From Afipia massiliensis (GTDB lineage Bacteria > Pseudomonadota > Alphaproteobacteria > Rhizobiales > Xanthobacteraceae): a stretch of 64,000 nt of DNA. The notes under the pieces were generated by a model that was given only the letters and a program-made list of their open reading frames with translations, was not told the origin of the DNA and did no database searches. This document shows positions 57,141-64,000 of this stretch, piece after piece (position 1 is the stretch's first letter; the number at the start of each line of letters is the position of its first letter). The DNA lies in the NCBI RefSeq assembly GCF_014203115.1, contig NZ_JACHIJ010000003.1:717501-781500 (forward strand), read 5' to 3'. A program made the position numbers and the translations under genes.

Positions 57141-57731
57141 TTGTCCGACCCCCCGCTAAAAACCGAACCTGCTGAGAACGGCGAGGGCGCGAGCCCGCGC
57201 CGCAAGGGCAAGCCGTTCGGCTGGTCGACGTTCATCATCGCAGTACTTGTTGCGATCAGCGCCGTGCTGGTCTGGCGGCGTGATGGTTTCGATGGTGTCT
57301 GGGCCATTCTCGTCCACGACGTTTCCCTGTTCGGCGAAATCATGCCGCGCGTGCTGGCGGGCTGCCTGCTCGGCGGATTGATCGCGTCGGTTCTGCCGCA
57401 CGACAAGGTCTCAAAGTCACTCGGGCCTGAATCCGGGCTGAAGGGTCTGCTGATCGGCACGGCGTTCGGAGCGATCCTGCCGGGCGGCCCGTTTACCGCC
57501 TATCCGGTGGCTAGTGCGCTTCTGGCGGTCGGTGCGGACTTTGGCGCCACCATCGCCATGGTGGTGAGCTGGACACTGATCGGCTACGGCCGTGCGGTGG
57601 CGTGGGAGATGCCGATCATGGGCGCGGATTTCACGCTCTGGCGCATCGTGATTTCGCTGCCGATGCCGATTCTCGCTGGTGCGTTGGGGCGCTTTGTCTA
57701 TGTCCGCGTTCGTCACAGGTTCAAGCTGTGA
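57141..57731 (+). CDS. Permease, first half (DUF318/ArsP-like)
   Basis: A 196-residue membrane protein. The N-terminus is basic and polar, followed by about four or five helices. The PGGPFTAYPVASALL motif is that of DUF318/ArsP-type permeases, which normally have two such repeats in one chain of ~320 residues. Here only one repeat is present; the second is in the next gene, overlapping by four bases. TTG start at 57141; this is the only reasonable start after crcB. Substrate unknown, possibly a metalloid compound. Confidence 0.75.
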   Translation: MSDPPLKTEPAENGEGASPRRKGKPFGWSTFIIAVLVAISAVLVWRRDGFDGVWAILVHDVSLFGEIMPRVLAGCLLGGLIASVLPHDKVSKSLGPESGLKGLLIGTAFGAILPGGPFTAYPVASALLAVGADFGATIAMVVSWTLIGYGRAVAWEMPIMGADFTLWRIVISLPMPILAGALGRFVYVRVRHRFKL

Positions 57732-58225
57732 CCGCGCTCATCATCGACATCCTGTTGTGGGGCTCGCTGATCGGCGTGAGCATCATCGCGTGGCGGCAGG
57801 ACAAGGCCGTGTTGACCGTCGCACTGCGCAAGGGCGGGATGGACTTCATCAACATCGTGCCGCGGATCGCGCTCGGTGTGATCGGGTCGGGCTTCATCGC
57901 CGCCATCATTCCCTCGGAGGTGATCGTCGGTGGGTTGGGGCCGGATACCGGATGGCTCGGGATTGCGACGGCTGTGGTTGCCGGTGCGGCGACGCCGGGT
58001 GGACCGGTGATCGGCTTTTCCATCGGGGCGGTCGCGCTCAAAAGTGGCGGCGGAATGCCTCAGGTGGTCGCCTATATCGTTGCCTGGGCCCTGTTCGCGT
58101 TCCAGCGGCTGATCCTGTGGGAAATCCCCTTCATGCCGGCCCGGTTCGTCTGGTTCCGGGCACTGGTCTCGCTCCCGTTCCCGTTCCTGGCTGCCGCCAT
58201 CGTGATGGTGATCGGGAAACCATAG
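57728..58225 (+). CDS. Permease, second half (DUF318/ArsP-like)
   Basis: A 165-residue membrane protein with four to five helices; the motif VVAGAATPGGPVIGFSIG matches PGGP of the preceding protein. GTG start overlaps the preceding stop (GTGA), so both halves are made in equal amounts and probably form a heterodimer. Ends just before the Zur-box region. Confidence 0.8.
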   Translation: MTALIIDILLWGSLIGVSIIAWRQDKAVLTVALRKGGMDFINIVPRIALGVIGSGFIAAIIPSEVIVGGLGPDTGWLGIATAVVAGAATPGGPVIGFSIGAVALKSGGGMPQVVAYIVAWALFAFQRLILWEIPFMPARFVWFRALVSLPFPFLAAAIVMVIGKP

Positions 58226-58261
58226 GCTCCAGACCGCATTGCGGAACCATGGACGCGGGTT

Positions 58262-58278
58262 ATGTTATAATATAACAT
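58262..58278. promoter_or_regulatory. Predicted Zur operator
   Basis: ATGTTATAATATAACAT is a 17-bp near-perfect palindrome in a GC-rich background and matches the alphaproteobacterial Zur consensus around GTTATAxTATAAC. It lies 63 bp before the first gene of the zinc-uptake locus. Zur with zinc represses such operons. Confidence 0.82.
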
Positions 58279-58340
58279 TCTTGAGCATTGTGAGGGGTCC
58301 CAGCGCCTCTCAGCCTCACTAGACCTGGAAAGCGGACCTC

Positions 58341-58538
58341 ATGGCCCATTCGCACGGGCATTCCCACGCTCACGACCATTCACACGGTCCTCATTCGCAC
58401 AGCCATGGCCCAGCATCGCCGCATCCGGCGCAGCCGGTCCATTGGTCGATCCTGCGGATGACGCTGGCAGCGCGTCTGGCAGCCGCTGCGGCGATCAGCG
58501 CGGTTCTGTGGGCCGTCGTGCTGACGGCGATGAGGTGA
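58341..58538 (+). CDS. Histidine-rich small membrane protein of zinc locus
   Basis: A 65-residue protein. The first half is a His-rich stretch (HSHGHSHAHDHSHG...), the second a single hydrophobic helix (LAARLAAAAAISAVLWAVVLTAM). A His-rich tail next to a membrane helix suits zinc storage, sensing or delivery. It precedes znuC by two bases. Similar proteins occur at the head of znu loci in rhizobia (general knowledge). Confidence 0.75.
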   Translation: MAHSHGHSHAHDHSHGPHSHSHGPASPHPAQPVHWSILRMTLAARLAAAAAISAVLWAVVLTAMR

Positions 58539-58540
58539 GC

Positions 58541-59293
58541 ATGTCCGCGCAACTGACATTCCGCGATGTGACGCTCGGCTACGACCGCCATCCCGCCGTG
58601 CATCACCTGAGCGGCGAGGTCGTCGCCGGCGCTCTGGTGGCGGTGGTTGGCCCCAACGGTGCCGGCAAGTCGACGCTGTTTCGCGGTATCGTCGGCATCC
58701 TCAAGCCGCTCGCCGGTGTCATCGGACTCGGCGATCTCAATCCGCGCGACATCGCCTATCTGCCGCAGACCGCCGATATCGACCGCAGCTTTCCGATCTC
58801 GGTCTACGATTTCGTCGGCACCGGCCTGTGGCGCCGCAGGGGCATCTTCGGCGGACTCGGCAAGAACGAGCATGCGCGGATTACGGAGGCGCTCGCCGCG
58901 GTGGGCTTGAGCGGATTCGAAAATCGCCCGATCGGCACGCTGTCCGGCGGCCAGATGCAGCGCATGCTGTTTGCGCGGGTATTGTTGCAGGATGCGCGCG
59001 TCATCGTGCTGGATGAGCCTTTCAACGCCATCGACGCCAAGACGTCCGCCGATCTCGTCGCACTGGTGCGGCGCTGGCACGCCGAAAAGCGCACGGTGCT
59101 GGCGGCACTGCACGACATGGAATTGGTCCGCGCGAATTTCCCCGAGACCCTATTGCTGGCGCGCTCAAAAGTGGCGTGGGGCAAGACGCCCGAGGTTCTG
59201 ACGCAGGAAAACCTGCTGGCCGCGCGGCACATGTGCGAAGCCTTCGACGATGGTGCTGCGCCGTGCGTCGACACGCCATCGCAGGCAGCGTGA
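58541..59293 (+). CDS. znuC: Zinc ABC transporter ATPase ZnuC
   Basis: A 250-residue ABC ATPase. Walker A is GPNGAGKST, Q-loop YLPQTADI, the signature is LSGGQMQR, Walker B is VIVLDEPFN, and the switch His is in ALHDM. Start at 58541 with GAGGTGAG ahead. The Zur box, znuB, and a ZnuA-type binding protein define the zinc importer. Confidence 0.93.
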   Translation: MSAQLTFRDVTLGYDRHPAVHHLSGEVVAGALVAVVGPNGAGKSTLFRGIVGILKPLAGVIGLGDLNPRDIAYLPQTADIDRSFPISVYDFVGTGLWRRRGIFGGLGKNEHARITEALAAVGLSGFENRPIGTLSGGQMQRMLFARVLLQDARVIVLDEPFNAIDAKTSADLVALVRRWHAEKRTVLAALHDMELVRANFPETLLLARSKVAWGKTPEVLTQENLLAARHMCEAFDDGAAPCVDTPSQAA

Positions 59294-59297
59294 TCTC

Positions 59298-60167
59298 ATG
59301 ATCTATGACGCGCTGATCGCGCCTTTCACGGAATTCGAATTTATGCGCCGCGCGCTGGCCGGTGTGATTGCGCTGGCACTGGGCGGTGCACCCATCGGCG
59401 TGTTCCTGATGCTGCGGCGAATGAGCCTTGTCGGCGACGCCATGGCGCACGCGATCCTGCCGGGCGCGGCCATCGGATTCCTGCTGTCCGGCCTTAACCT
59501 GTTCGCGATGACCTTCGGTGGGCTGGTTGCGGGTTTCACGGTCGCGATTCTGTCGGGTCTGGTCGCGCGCACCACCGAACTGAAGGAAGACGCTTCCTTG
59601 GCCGCATTCTATCTGGTGTCGCTTGCGCTCGGCGTCGCCATCGTGTCGATCAAGGGCACCAACATCGACCTGCTGCATGTGCTGTTCGGCAACATCCTGG
59701 CGATGGACGACCAGACGCTGCTGGTGATCGCGTTCAATGCCACCGTCACGCTGCTGGTGCTGGCGGTGATCTATCGGCCGCTGGTGATTGAGTGCGTCGA
59801 TCCGGTGTTCCTGCGCACAGTGAGCCGGGCCGGTGCGCCCGCGCATCTGGCGTTCCTCGCGCTGGTCGTCATCAATCTGGTCAACGGCTTTCACGCCCTC
59901 GGCACGCTGCTTGCGGTGGGGCTGATGATCCTGCCCGCAGGCATAGCGCGGTTCTGGTCGCGCGACATTACCGGCATGATCGGGGTCGCGGTCGCAAGTG
60001 CCGCGCTGTCGGGGTTTGCAGGCTTGCTGCTGTCGTTCCACACCAAGGTGCCGTCGGGACCGGCGATCATCCTCGTATGTGCGGGACTGTATGTGGTGTC
60101 GGTCTTGTTCGGCAGCGTCAGCGGTCTGGTGCGTCAGCTCTTTCCGGGCCGTCATCTCGAAGCGTGA
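59298..60167 (+). CDS. znuB: Zinc ABC transporter permease ZnuB
   Basis: A 289-residue membrane protein with about eight helices. FLMLRRMSLVGDAMAHAILPGAAIG is the ZnuB/TroCD signature that contacts the ATPase; the C-terminal half carries the ALLAVGLMILPAGIARFWSRD segment. ATG at 59298 lies five bases after the znuC stop. Confidence 0.92.
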   Translation: MIYDALIAPFTEFEFMRRALAGVIALALGGAPIGVFLMLRRMSLVGDAMAHAILPGAAIGFLLSGLNLFAMTFGGLVAGFTVAILSGLVARTTELKEDASLAAFYLVSLALGVAIVSIKGTNIDLLHVLFGNILAMDDQTLLVIAFNATVTLLVLAVIYRPLVIECVDPVFLRTVSRAGAPAHLAFLALVVINLVNGFHALGTLLAVGLMILPAGIARFWSRDITGMIGVAVASAALSGFAGLLLSFHTKVPSGPAIILVCAGLYVVSVLFGSVSGLVRQLFPGRHLEA

Positions 60168-60176
60168 GGAGAAGCT

Positions 60177-61088
60177 GTGCTTCGATTTATAAGCGTCATC
60201 GTTGCTGTACTGGCTCTGGCCGTCGCTCCCGTCGCCGCACAACAGGCGACCGACGGGCCTCTCAACGTGGTCGCGACGTTCTCGATCCTCGGTGACTTTG
60301 CGAAGAACATCGGTGGCGAGCGGGTCAGTGTCACGATGCTGGTCGGTCCCAACAGCGATACCCATGTCTATACGCCGACGCCGTCCGACGCGAAGAGGAT
60401 CACCGATGCGAAGCTGGTGATCGTCAACGGCCTCGGCCTTGAGGGCTGGCTGCCGCGTCTGGTTAAATCATCCGGAAGCCGGGCGGTCACGATTGTCGCC
60501 ACCAAGGGCATTGCCACGCGCAAGATCGAGGATGGCCACGGCCACGATCATGGCCCGGGTAATGCCGACCCGCATGCCTGGCAGTCGGTGGTCAACGCGA
60601 AGACCTACGTCACCAACGTCCGCGACGCGCTGATGGCGGCCGACCCAGCAGGTGCGGATGCTTACAGAGCCAACGCCGCCGCGTACCTTGCAAAGCTCGA
60701 TGTGCTGGACCGCGAGATTCGCGAGGCCGTGGCGAAAATTCCGCCCGGTCGCCGCAGCGTGATCTCGACCCACGATGCCTTCGGCTATTTCGCCGCCGCC
60801 TATGGGATCAAGTTCATCGCGCCGCAAGGCGTCTCGACCGAATCGGAGCCCAGCGCCCGGGACGTTGCTGCTATTATCACCCAGATCAAAAAGCAGAAAA
60901 TTCCTGCTGTTTTTCTGGAAAATGTCAGCGATCCGCGGCTGATGCGGCGGATCGCCGCCGAGACCGGGGCGAATATCGGCGGAACGCTGTATTCGGACAG
61001 TTTGACCGACGAAAAGGGGCCAGCACCCACTTACATTGATATGGTCCGGCACAATATAAAGGCCCTGACGAGCGCGCTTTCGAGCTAG
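60177..61088 (+). CDS. znuA: Zinc-binding periplasmic protein ZnuA
   Basis: A 303-residue cluster A-I solute-binding protein with a signal peptide (MLRFISVIVAVLALAVAPVAAQ). Zinc ligands are visible as His in NSDTHVYTPTPSDA, NADPHAWQSV and STHDAFGYFA, with a C-terminal acidic ligand; a short His-rich segment (DGHGHDHG) is the flexible loop. It captures Zn2+ and delivers it to ZnuBC. GTG start with GAGGAGAAG before it. Relatives bind Mn; genomic partners support zinc. Confidence 0.93.
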   Translation: MLRFISVIVAVLALAVAPVAAQQATDGPLNVVATFSILGDFAKNIGGERVSVTMLVGPNSDTHVYTPTPSDAKRITDAKLVIVNGLGLEGWLPRLVKSSGSRAVTIVATKGIATRKIEDGHGHDHGPGNADPHAWQSVVNAKTYVTNVRDALMAADPAGADAYRANAAAYLAKLDVLDREIREAVAKIPPGRRSVISTHDAFGYFAAAYGIKFIAPQGVSTESEPSARDVAAIITQIKKQKIPAVFLENVSDPRLMRRIAAETGANIGGTLYSDSLTDEKGPAPTYIDMVRHNIKALTSALSS

Positions 61089-61138
61089 GGCAGGGGCCAC
61101 CCCGCCGCCGGGCGCGTGTATGATTGCCTGGAGATTCC

Positions 61139-62197
61139 ATGTCTGAAGCCGCTGCCAACAAGATCCCCGTGACCGTTCTGACCGGCTACCTCGGTGCCGG
61201 AAAAACCACGCTGCTGAACCGCATCCTGTCCGAGAACCACGGCAAGAAATACGCGGTGATCGTCAACGAATTTGGCGAGATCGGAATCGATAACGATCTG
61301 ATTGTCGGCGCGGACGAAGAAGTGTTCGAAATGAACAACGGCTGCGTCTGCTGCACCGTGCGCGGCGACCTTGTTCGCATCATCGACGGTCTGATGAAGC
61401 GCAAGGGCAAGTTCGACGCCATCATTCTGGAAACCACCGGTCTCGCCGATCCCGCGCCGGTGGCGCAGACGTTCTTCGTCGACGAGGACGTGCGCGAGAA
61501 GACCATGCTCGATGCGGTAGTGACGGTGGCCGACGCCAAGTGGTTGAGCGATCGCCTCAAGGATGCGCCCGAAGCCAAGAACCAGATCGCCTTCGCCGAC
61601 GTTATCGTGCTGAACAAGACCGATCTGGTCACGAAGCCCGAACTGGCCGAGGTCGAGGCCCGCATCCGTGCGATCAATCCCTATGCGACGCTCCACCGGA
61701 CCGAGCGCGCACAGGTCAAGCTGTCGGACGTGCTGGAGCGCGGCGCGTTCGATCTTGATCGTATTCTGGAGCTTGAGCCGGAGTTTCTCGACGATGGCGG
61801 TCATGACCATGACCACGATCATCATCACCATGGCCATCACGGCCACGATCATCATCACGACCACGGTCATTCCCACGGCGGCATGAAGCACTATCACGAT
61901 GAGGACATGCAGTCGCTGTCGCTGCGTACCGACAAGCCGGTCGATCCGACCAAGTTCATGCCGTGGTTGCAGGAACTGGTCGCCAAGGACGGCGAAAAAA
62001 TCCTGCGCTCCAAGGGCATTCTCTCGTTCAAGGGCGACGACGACCGCTATGTATTTCAGGGCGTCCACATGATGCTGGAAGGCGACCACCAGCGGAAATG
62101 GAAACAGGACGAGGTACGCGAGAGCCGCCTCGTGTTCATCGGTCGTGAATTGCCGGAACAGGCAATCCGTGACGGCTTCGCGAAAACCATTGCGTGA
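61139..62197 (+). CDS. COG0523 GTPase (ZigA/YeiR type) with His-rich loop
   Basis: A 352-residue G3E-family GTPase. P-loop GYLGAGKTT, the metal motif NNGCVCC, and NKTD are present. Residues ~222-247 are a His/Asp-rich loop ([18 protein letters not shown]...), followed by a CobW C-terminal domain. COG0523 proteins deliver zinc to client proteins under starvation. The gene follows znuA by 50 bp and is likely Zur-controlled. ATG at 61139, GGAG before it. Confidence 0.9.
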   Translation: MSEAAANKIPVTVLTGYLGAGKTTLLNRILSENHGKKYAVIVNEFGEIGIDNDLIVGADEEVFEMNNGCVCCTVRGDLVRIIDGLMKRKGKFDAIILETTGLADPAPVAQTFFVDEDVREKTMLDAVVTVADAKWLSDRLKDAPEAKNQIAFADVIVLNKTDLVTKPELAEVEARIRAINPYATLHRTERAQVKLSDVLERGAFDLDRILELEPEFLDDGGHDHDHDHHHHGHHGHDHHHDHGHSHGGMKHYHDEDMQSLSLRTDKPVDPTKFMPWLQELVAKDGEKILRSKGILSFKGDDDRYVFQGVHMMLEGDHQRKWKQDEVRESRLVFIGRELPEQAIRDGFAKTIA

Positions 62198-63216
62198 TGA
62201 CAGACTTCAATCCGGCCCCGGAGACGGCCTCCATCGTCTCCGTCACTGATCGCGTCACGAACGTAAAGCTCGATGCGCCTGCGACCGCCGTACATTTCCT
62301 CGGCGACGTTGCGGCGTTCGTCGGTGCGGAAGAAAACGTGACGTTTGCGACCGGCGAAGGCGAAACGAATGTCGTCGCCGTGCATGGCGGCGGCATCCTG
62401 TGCTCGGCGTCCGATGGCAAACGCGTCGTGATGGGCGGCGACGACGGCAAGCTGACATCGATCGATGCCAAGTCGAACATCGAAACGCTCGCGACCGACG
62501 CCAAGCGCCGCTGGATCGATAACGTCGCCTTGCATGCGGATGGTGCGGTAGCGTGGTCCGCCGGAAAGACGGCCTTTGTCCGGGCGCCGAAGGGCGAAGA
62601 GAAATCGGTCGACGTCCCATCGACAGTGGGCGGTTTGGCCTTCGCGCCAAAGGGCGTGCGGCTCGCGGTTGCGCATTACAACGGCGTGACACTGTGGTTT
62701 CCCAATATGGGTGCGAAACCCGAATTTCTCGAATGGAAGGGATCGCATCTCGGCGTCACCTTCAGCGCCGACAATCGCTTCCTTGTCACAACGATGCATG
62801 AATCGTCGCTGCACGGCTGGCGGCTGGCCGACTCGCGGCACATGCGAATGACTGGCTATCCCGCACGGGTACGCTCGATGTCGTGGAGCGCGGGCGGGAA
62901 ATTCCTCGCCACCTCCGGGTCGGACAGCGTCATCCTGTGGCCGTTCGCGAGCAAGGACGGCCCGATGGGCAAGGAGCCGTTGATGCTGGCGCCGCTGCAG
63001 GCCAAGGCGACGGTGGTGGCGTGCAACCCGAAGGAAGAGGTCTTCGCGGTGGGCTACAGCGACGGCACCGTTCTGATGGTGCGCATCGAGGACGGCGCGG
63101 AAATCCTTGTGCGCAGGAATGCGGGCGAGCCGGTTGCGGCGCTGTCATGGAATGCAAAGGGATCGCTGCTCGCTTTTGCAGCCGAAGACGGCGATGCTGG
63201 ACTGCTTGCTCTGTAG
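62197..63216 (+). CDS. WD40-repeat protein of zinc locus
   Basis: A 339-residue protein, probably a WD40 beta-propeller: recurring units such as VRSMSWSAGGKFLATSGSDSVILWPF and VAALSWNAKGSLLAFAAEDG. No signal peptide. The start overlaps the COG0523 stop (TGATG), so the two are coupled. Similar pairing with COG0523 GTPases is seen in other alphaproteobacteria; it may be a partner or scaffold for metal delivery. Confidence 0.85.
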   Translation: MTDFNPAPETASIVSVTDRVTNVKLDAPATAVHFLGDVAAFVGAEENVTFATGEGETNVVAVHGGGILCSASDGKRVVMGGDDGKLTSIDAKSNIETLATDAKRRWIDNVALHADGAVAWSAGKTAFVRAPKGEEKSVDVPSTVGGLAFAPKGVRLAVAHYNGVTLWFPNMGAKPEFLEWKGSHLGVTFSADNRFLVTTMHESSLHGWRLADSRHMRMTGYPARVRSMSWSAGGKFLATSGSDSVILWPFASKDGPMGKEPLMLAPLQAKATVVACNPKEEVFAVGYSDGTVLMVRIEDGAEILVRRNAGEPVAALSWNAKGSLLAFAAEDGDAGLLAL

Positions 63217-63232
63217 TGAGTAATCAGGCGCC

Positions 63233-63949
63233 ATGCGCTTCCTGACGACTTTCCAGACCTATGATTTCCTCGACACCCTCGTCAGCCTGACGGCGGCGTT
63301 TGTTCTCGGCACCCTGATCGGAGCCGAGCGCCAGTATCGTCTGCGAACAGCAGGATTGAGAACCAACGTGCTGGTTGCGGTGGGAGCCGCCGCCTTCGTC
63401 GATCTGGCCATGCAGCTTGCCGGCGCCGATGGGGCGGTGCGCGTGATTGCCTATGTGGTGTCCGGGATTGGCTTCCTTGGCGCCGGCGTGATCATGAAGG
63501 AAGGCATGAATGTCCGTGGCCTGAACACCGCCGCGACATTATGGAGTTCAGCGGCGGTCGGTTGCTGCGCCGGAGCGGATATGCTGGCGCAGGCTGTCGC
63601 GCTGACGGTGTTCGTGCTTGCGGGCAATACGCTGCTGCGGCCGCTGGTCAATGCGATCAACCGCAGTCCGCTGGACGCGCGCGCGTCGGAAGCGACCTAC
63701 GAATTCAGGCTTACCGTGGATACCGCATCGATGGATGCAGTGCGCGAGCTTCTGGTTGAGAAGTTGGAAGCGGCACACTACCCGGTGAGCGATGTCAATG
63801 TCATTGATCGTGCCGAGGGCGTCGTTGAAATCGCCGCCACGCTCGTGAGCACGGCGGTCGAAGCCAAAGAACTCGATGCCGTCACAGCCGATCTGGCGCG
63901 GCGGCCCGGCGTTCGGCACGCGACATGGGATGTCAGCACCAAGGACTGA
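63233..63949 (+). CDS. MgtC/SapB-family membrane protein
   Basis: A 238-residue protein with four or five helices containing the MgtC motif GTLIGAERQYRLRTAGLRTNVLVAVGAA and GIGFLGAGVIM. The C-terminal ~80 residues form a soluble ACT-like domain. MgtC-type proteins modulate ATP synthase and support growth in low Mg2+. It starts 16 bp after the WD40 gene stop. The last 51 bp of the window after it show nothing further. Confidence 0.9.
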   Translation: MRFLTTFQTYDFLDTLVSLTAAFVLGTLIGAERQYRLRTAGLRTNVLVAVGAAAFVDLAMQLAGADGAVRVIAYVVSGIGFLGAGVIMKEGMNVRGLNTAATLWSSAAVGCCAGADMLAQAVALTVFVLAGNTLLRPLVNAINRSPLDARASEATYEFRLTVDTASMDAVRELLVEKLEAAHYPVSDVNVIDRAEGVVEIAATLVSTAVEAKELDAVTADLARRPGVRHATWDVSTKD

Positions 63950-64000
63950 ATTCGCGACATGGCATCGCCAGTCGCCAAGATGGTTCCGCGTTTTCATTCA

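Overview
The window comes from a GC-rich alphaproteobacterial chromosome. Protein families, codon usage, the intergenic repeat at its left edge and a Zur-type operator all fit a Bradyrhizobium/Afipia/Rhodopseudomonas relative (Nitrobacteraceae). This taxonomic call is an inference from sequence style; no database search was possible.

Left flank (1-8259): intergenic repeats, then a co-directional minus-strand run of catabolic genes. In transcription order these are an aldehyde dehydrogenase (coniferyl-aldehyde type), a GMC alcohol oxidoreductase, an SDR protein, a metallo-beta-lactamase-fold hydrolase, an FAH-family hydrolase, a glutathione S-transferase and an unknown protein. Together they look like an alcohol/aldehyde oxidation and hydrolysis route.

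Centre (about 8292-53393): a 45 kb integrative mobilizable element sits in the 3' half of the initiator tRNA-fMet gene (8260-8336). It is bounded by a 46-bp direct repeat; the right copy (53348-53393) is the displaced original tRNA end followed by its terminator. The element carries a tyrosine integrase, ArdC antirestriction protein, ParB-like protein, two separate MobC/relaxase pairs, one VirD4-type coupling protein fused to a CbbX-like AAA domain, a serine resolvase, a secreted-protein cassette (DUF1554-like protein, a seven-repeat propeller protein, an ankyrin protein), a triplicated small gene family whose stop codon lies in a terminator loop, and an orphan adenine methylase. I see no mating-pair-formation genes, so transfer would need a helper.

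The right part of the element is a defence island. A minus-strand unit of seven tightly spaced genes encodes a ribbon-helix-helix protein, AAA ATPase, subtilisin-like protease, a 38-residue small protein, a large DNA methyltransferase, a DEAD-type helicase and a GIY-YIG nuclease. A plus-strand trio encodes Fic, a DUF6361-like protein and a PLD-family protein. A short prokaryotic Argonaute is paired with a DUF4365-APAZ nuclease (SPARDA type). A further candidate defence pair (GIY-YIG-like plus DUF6884-like) sits near the left end. The most novel candidates are the seven-gene protease/ATPase/methylase unit and the Fic/DUF6361-like/PLD trio.

Right flank (53394-64000): core genes. These include a cupin, GNAT, MFS transporter, Fe-superoxide dismutase, CrcB fluoride channel and a two-part permease. 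A zinc-uptake locus follows (predicted Zur box, histidine-rich small membrane protein, znuC, znuB, znuA, COG0523 GTPase with a His-rich loop, WD40 protein), then an MgtC-family protein.
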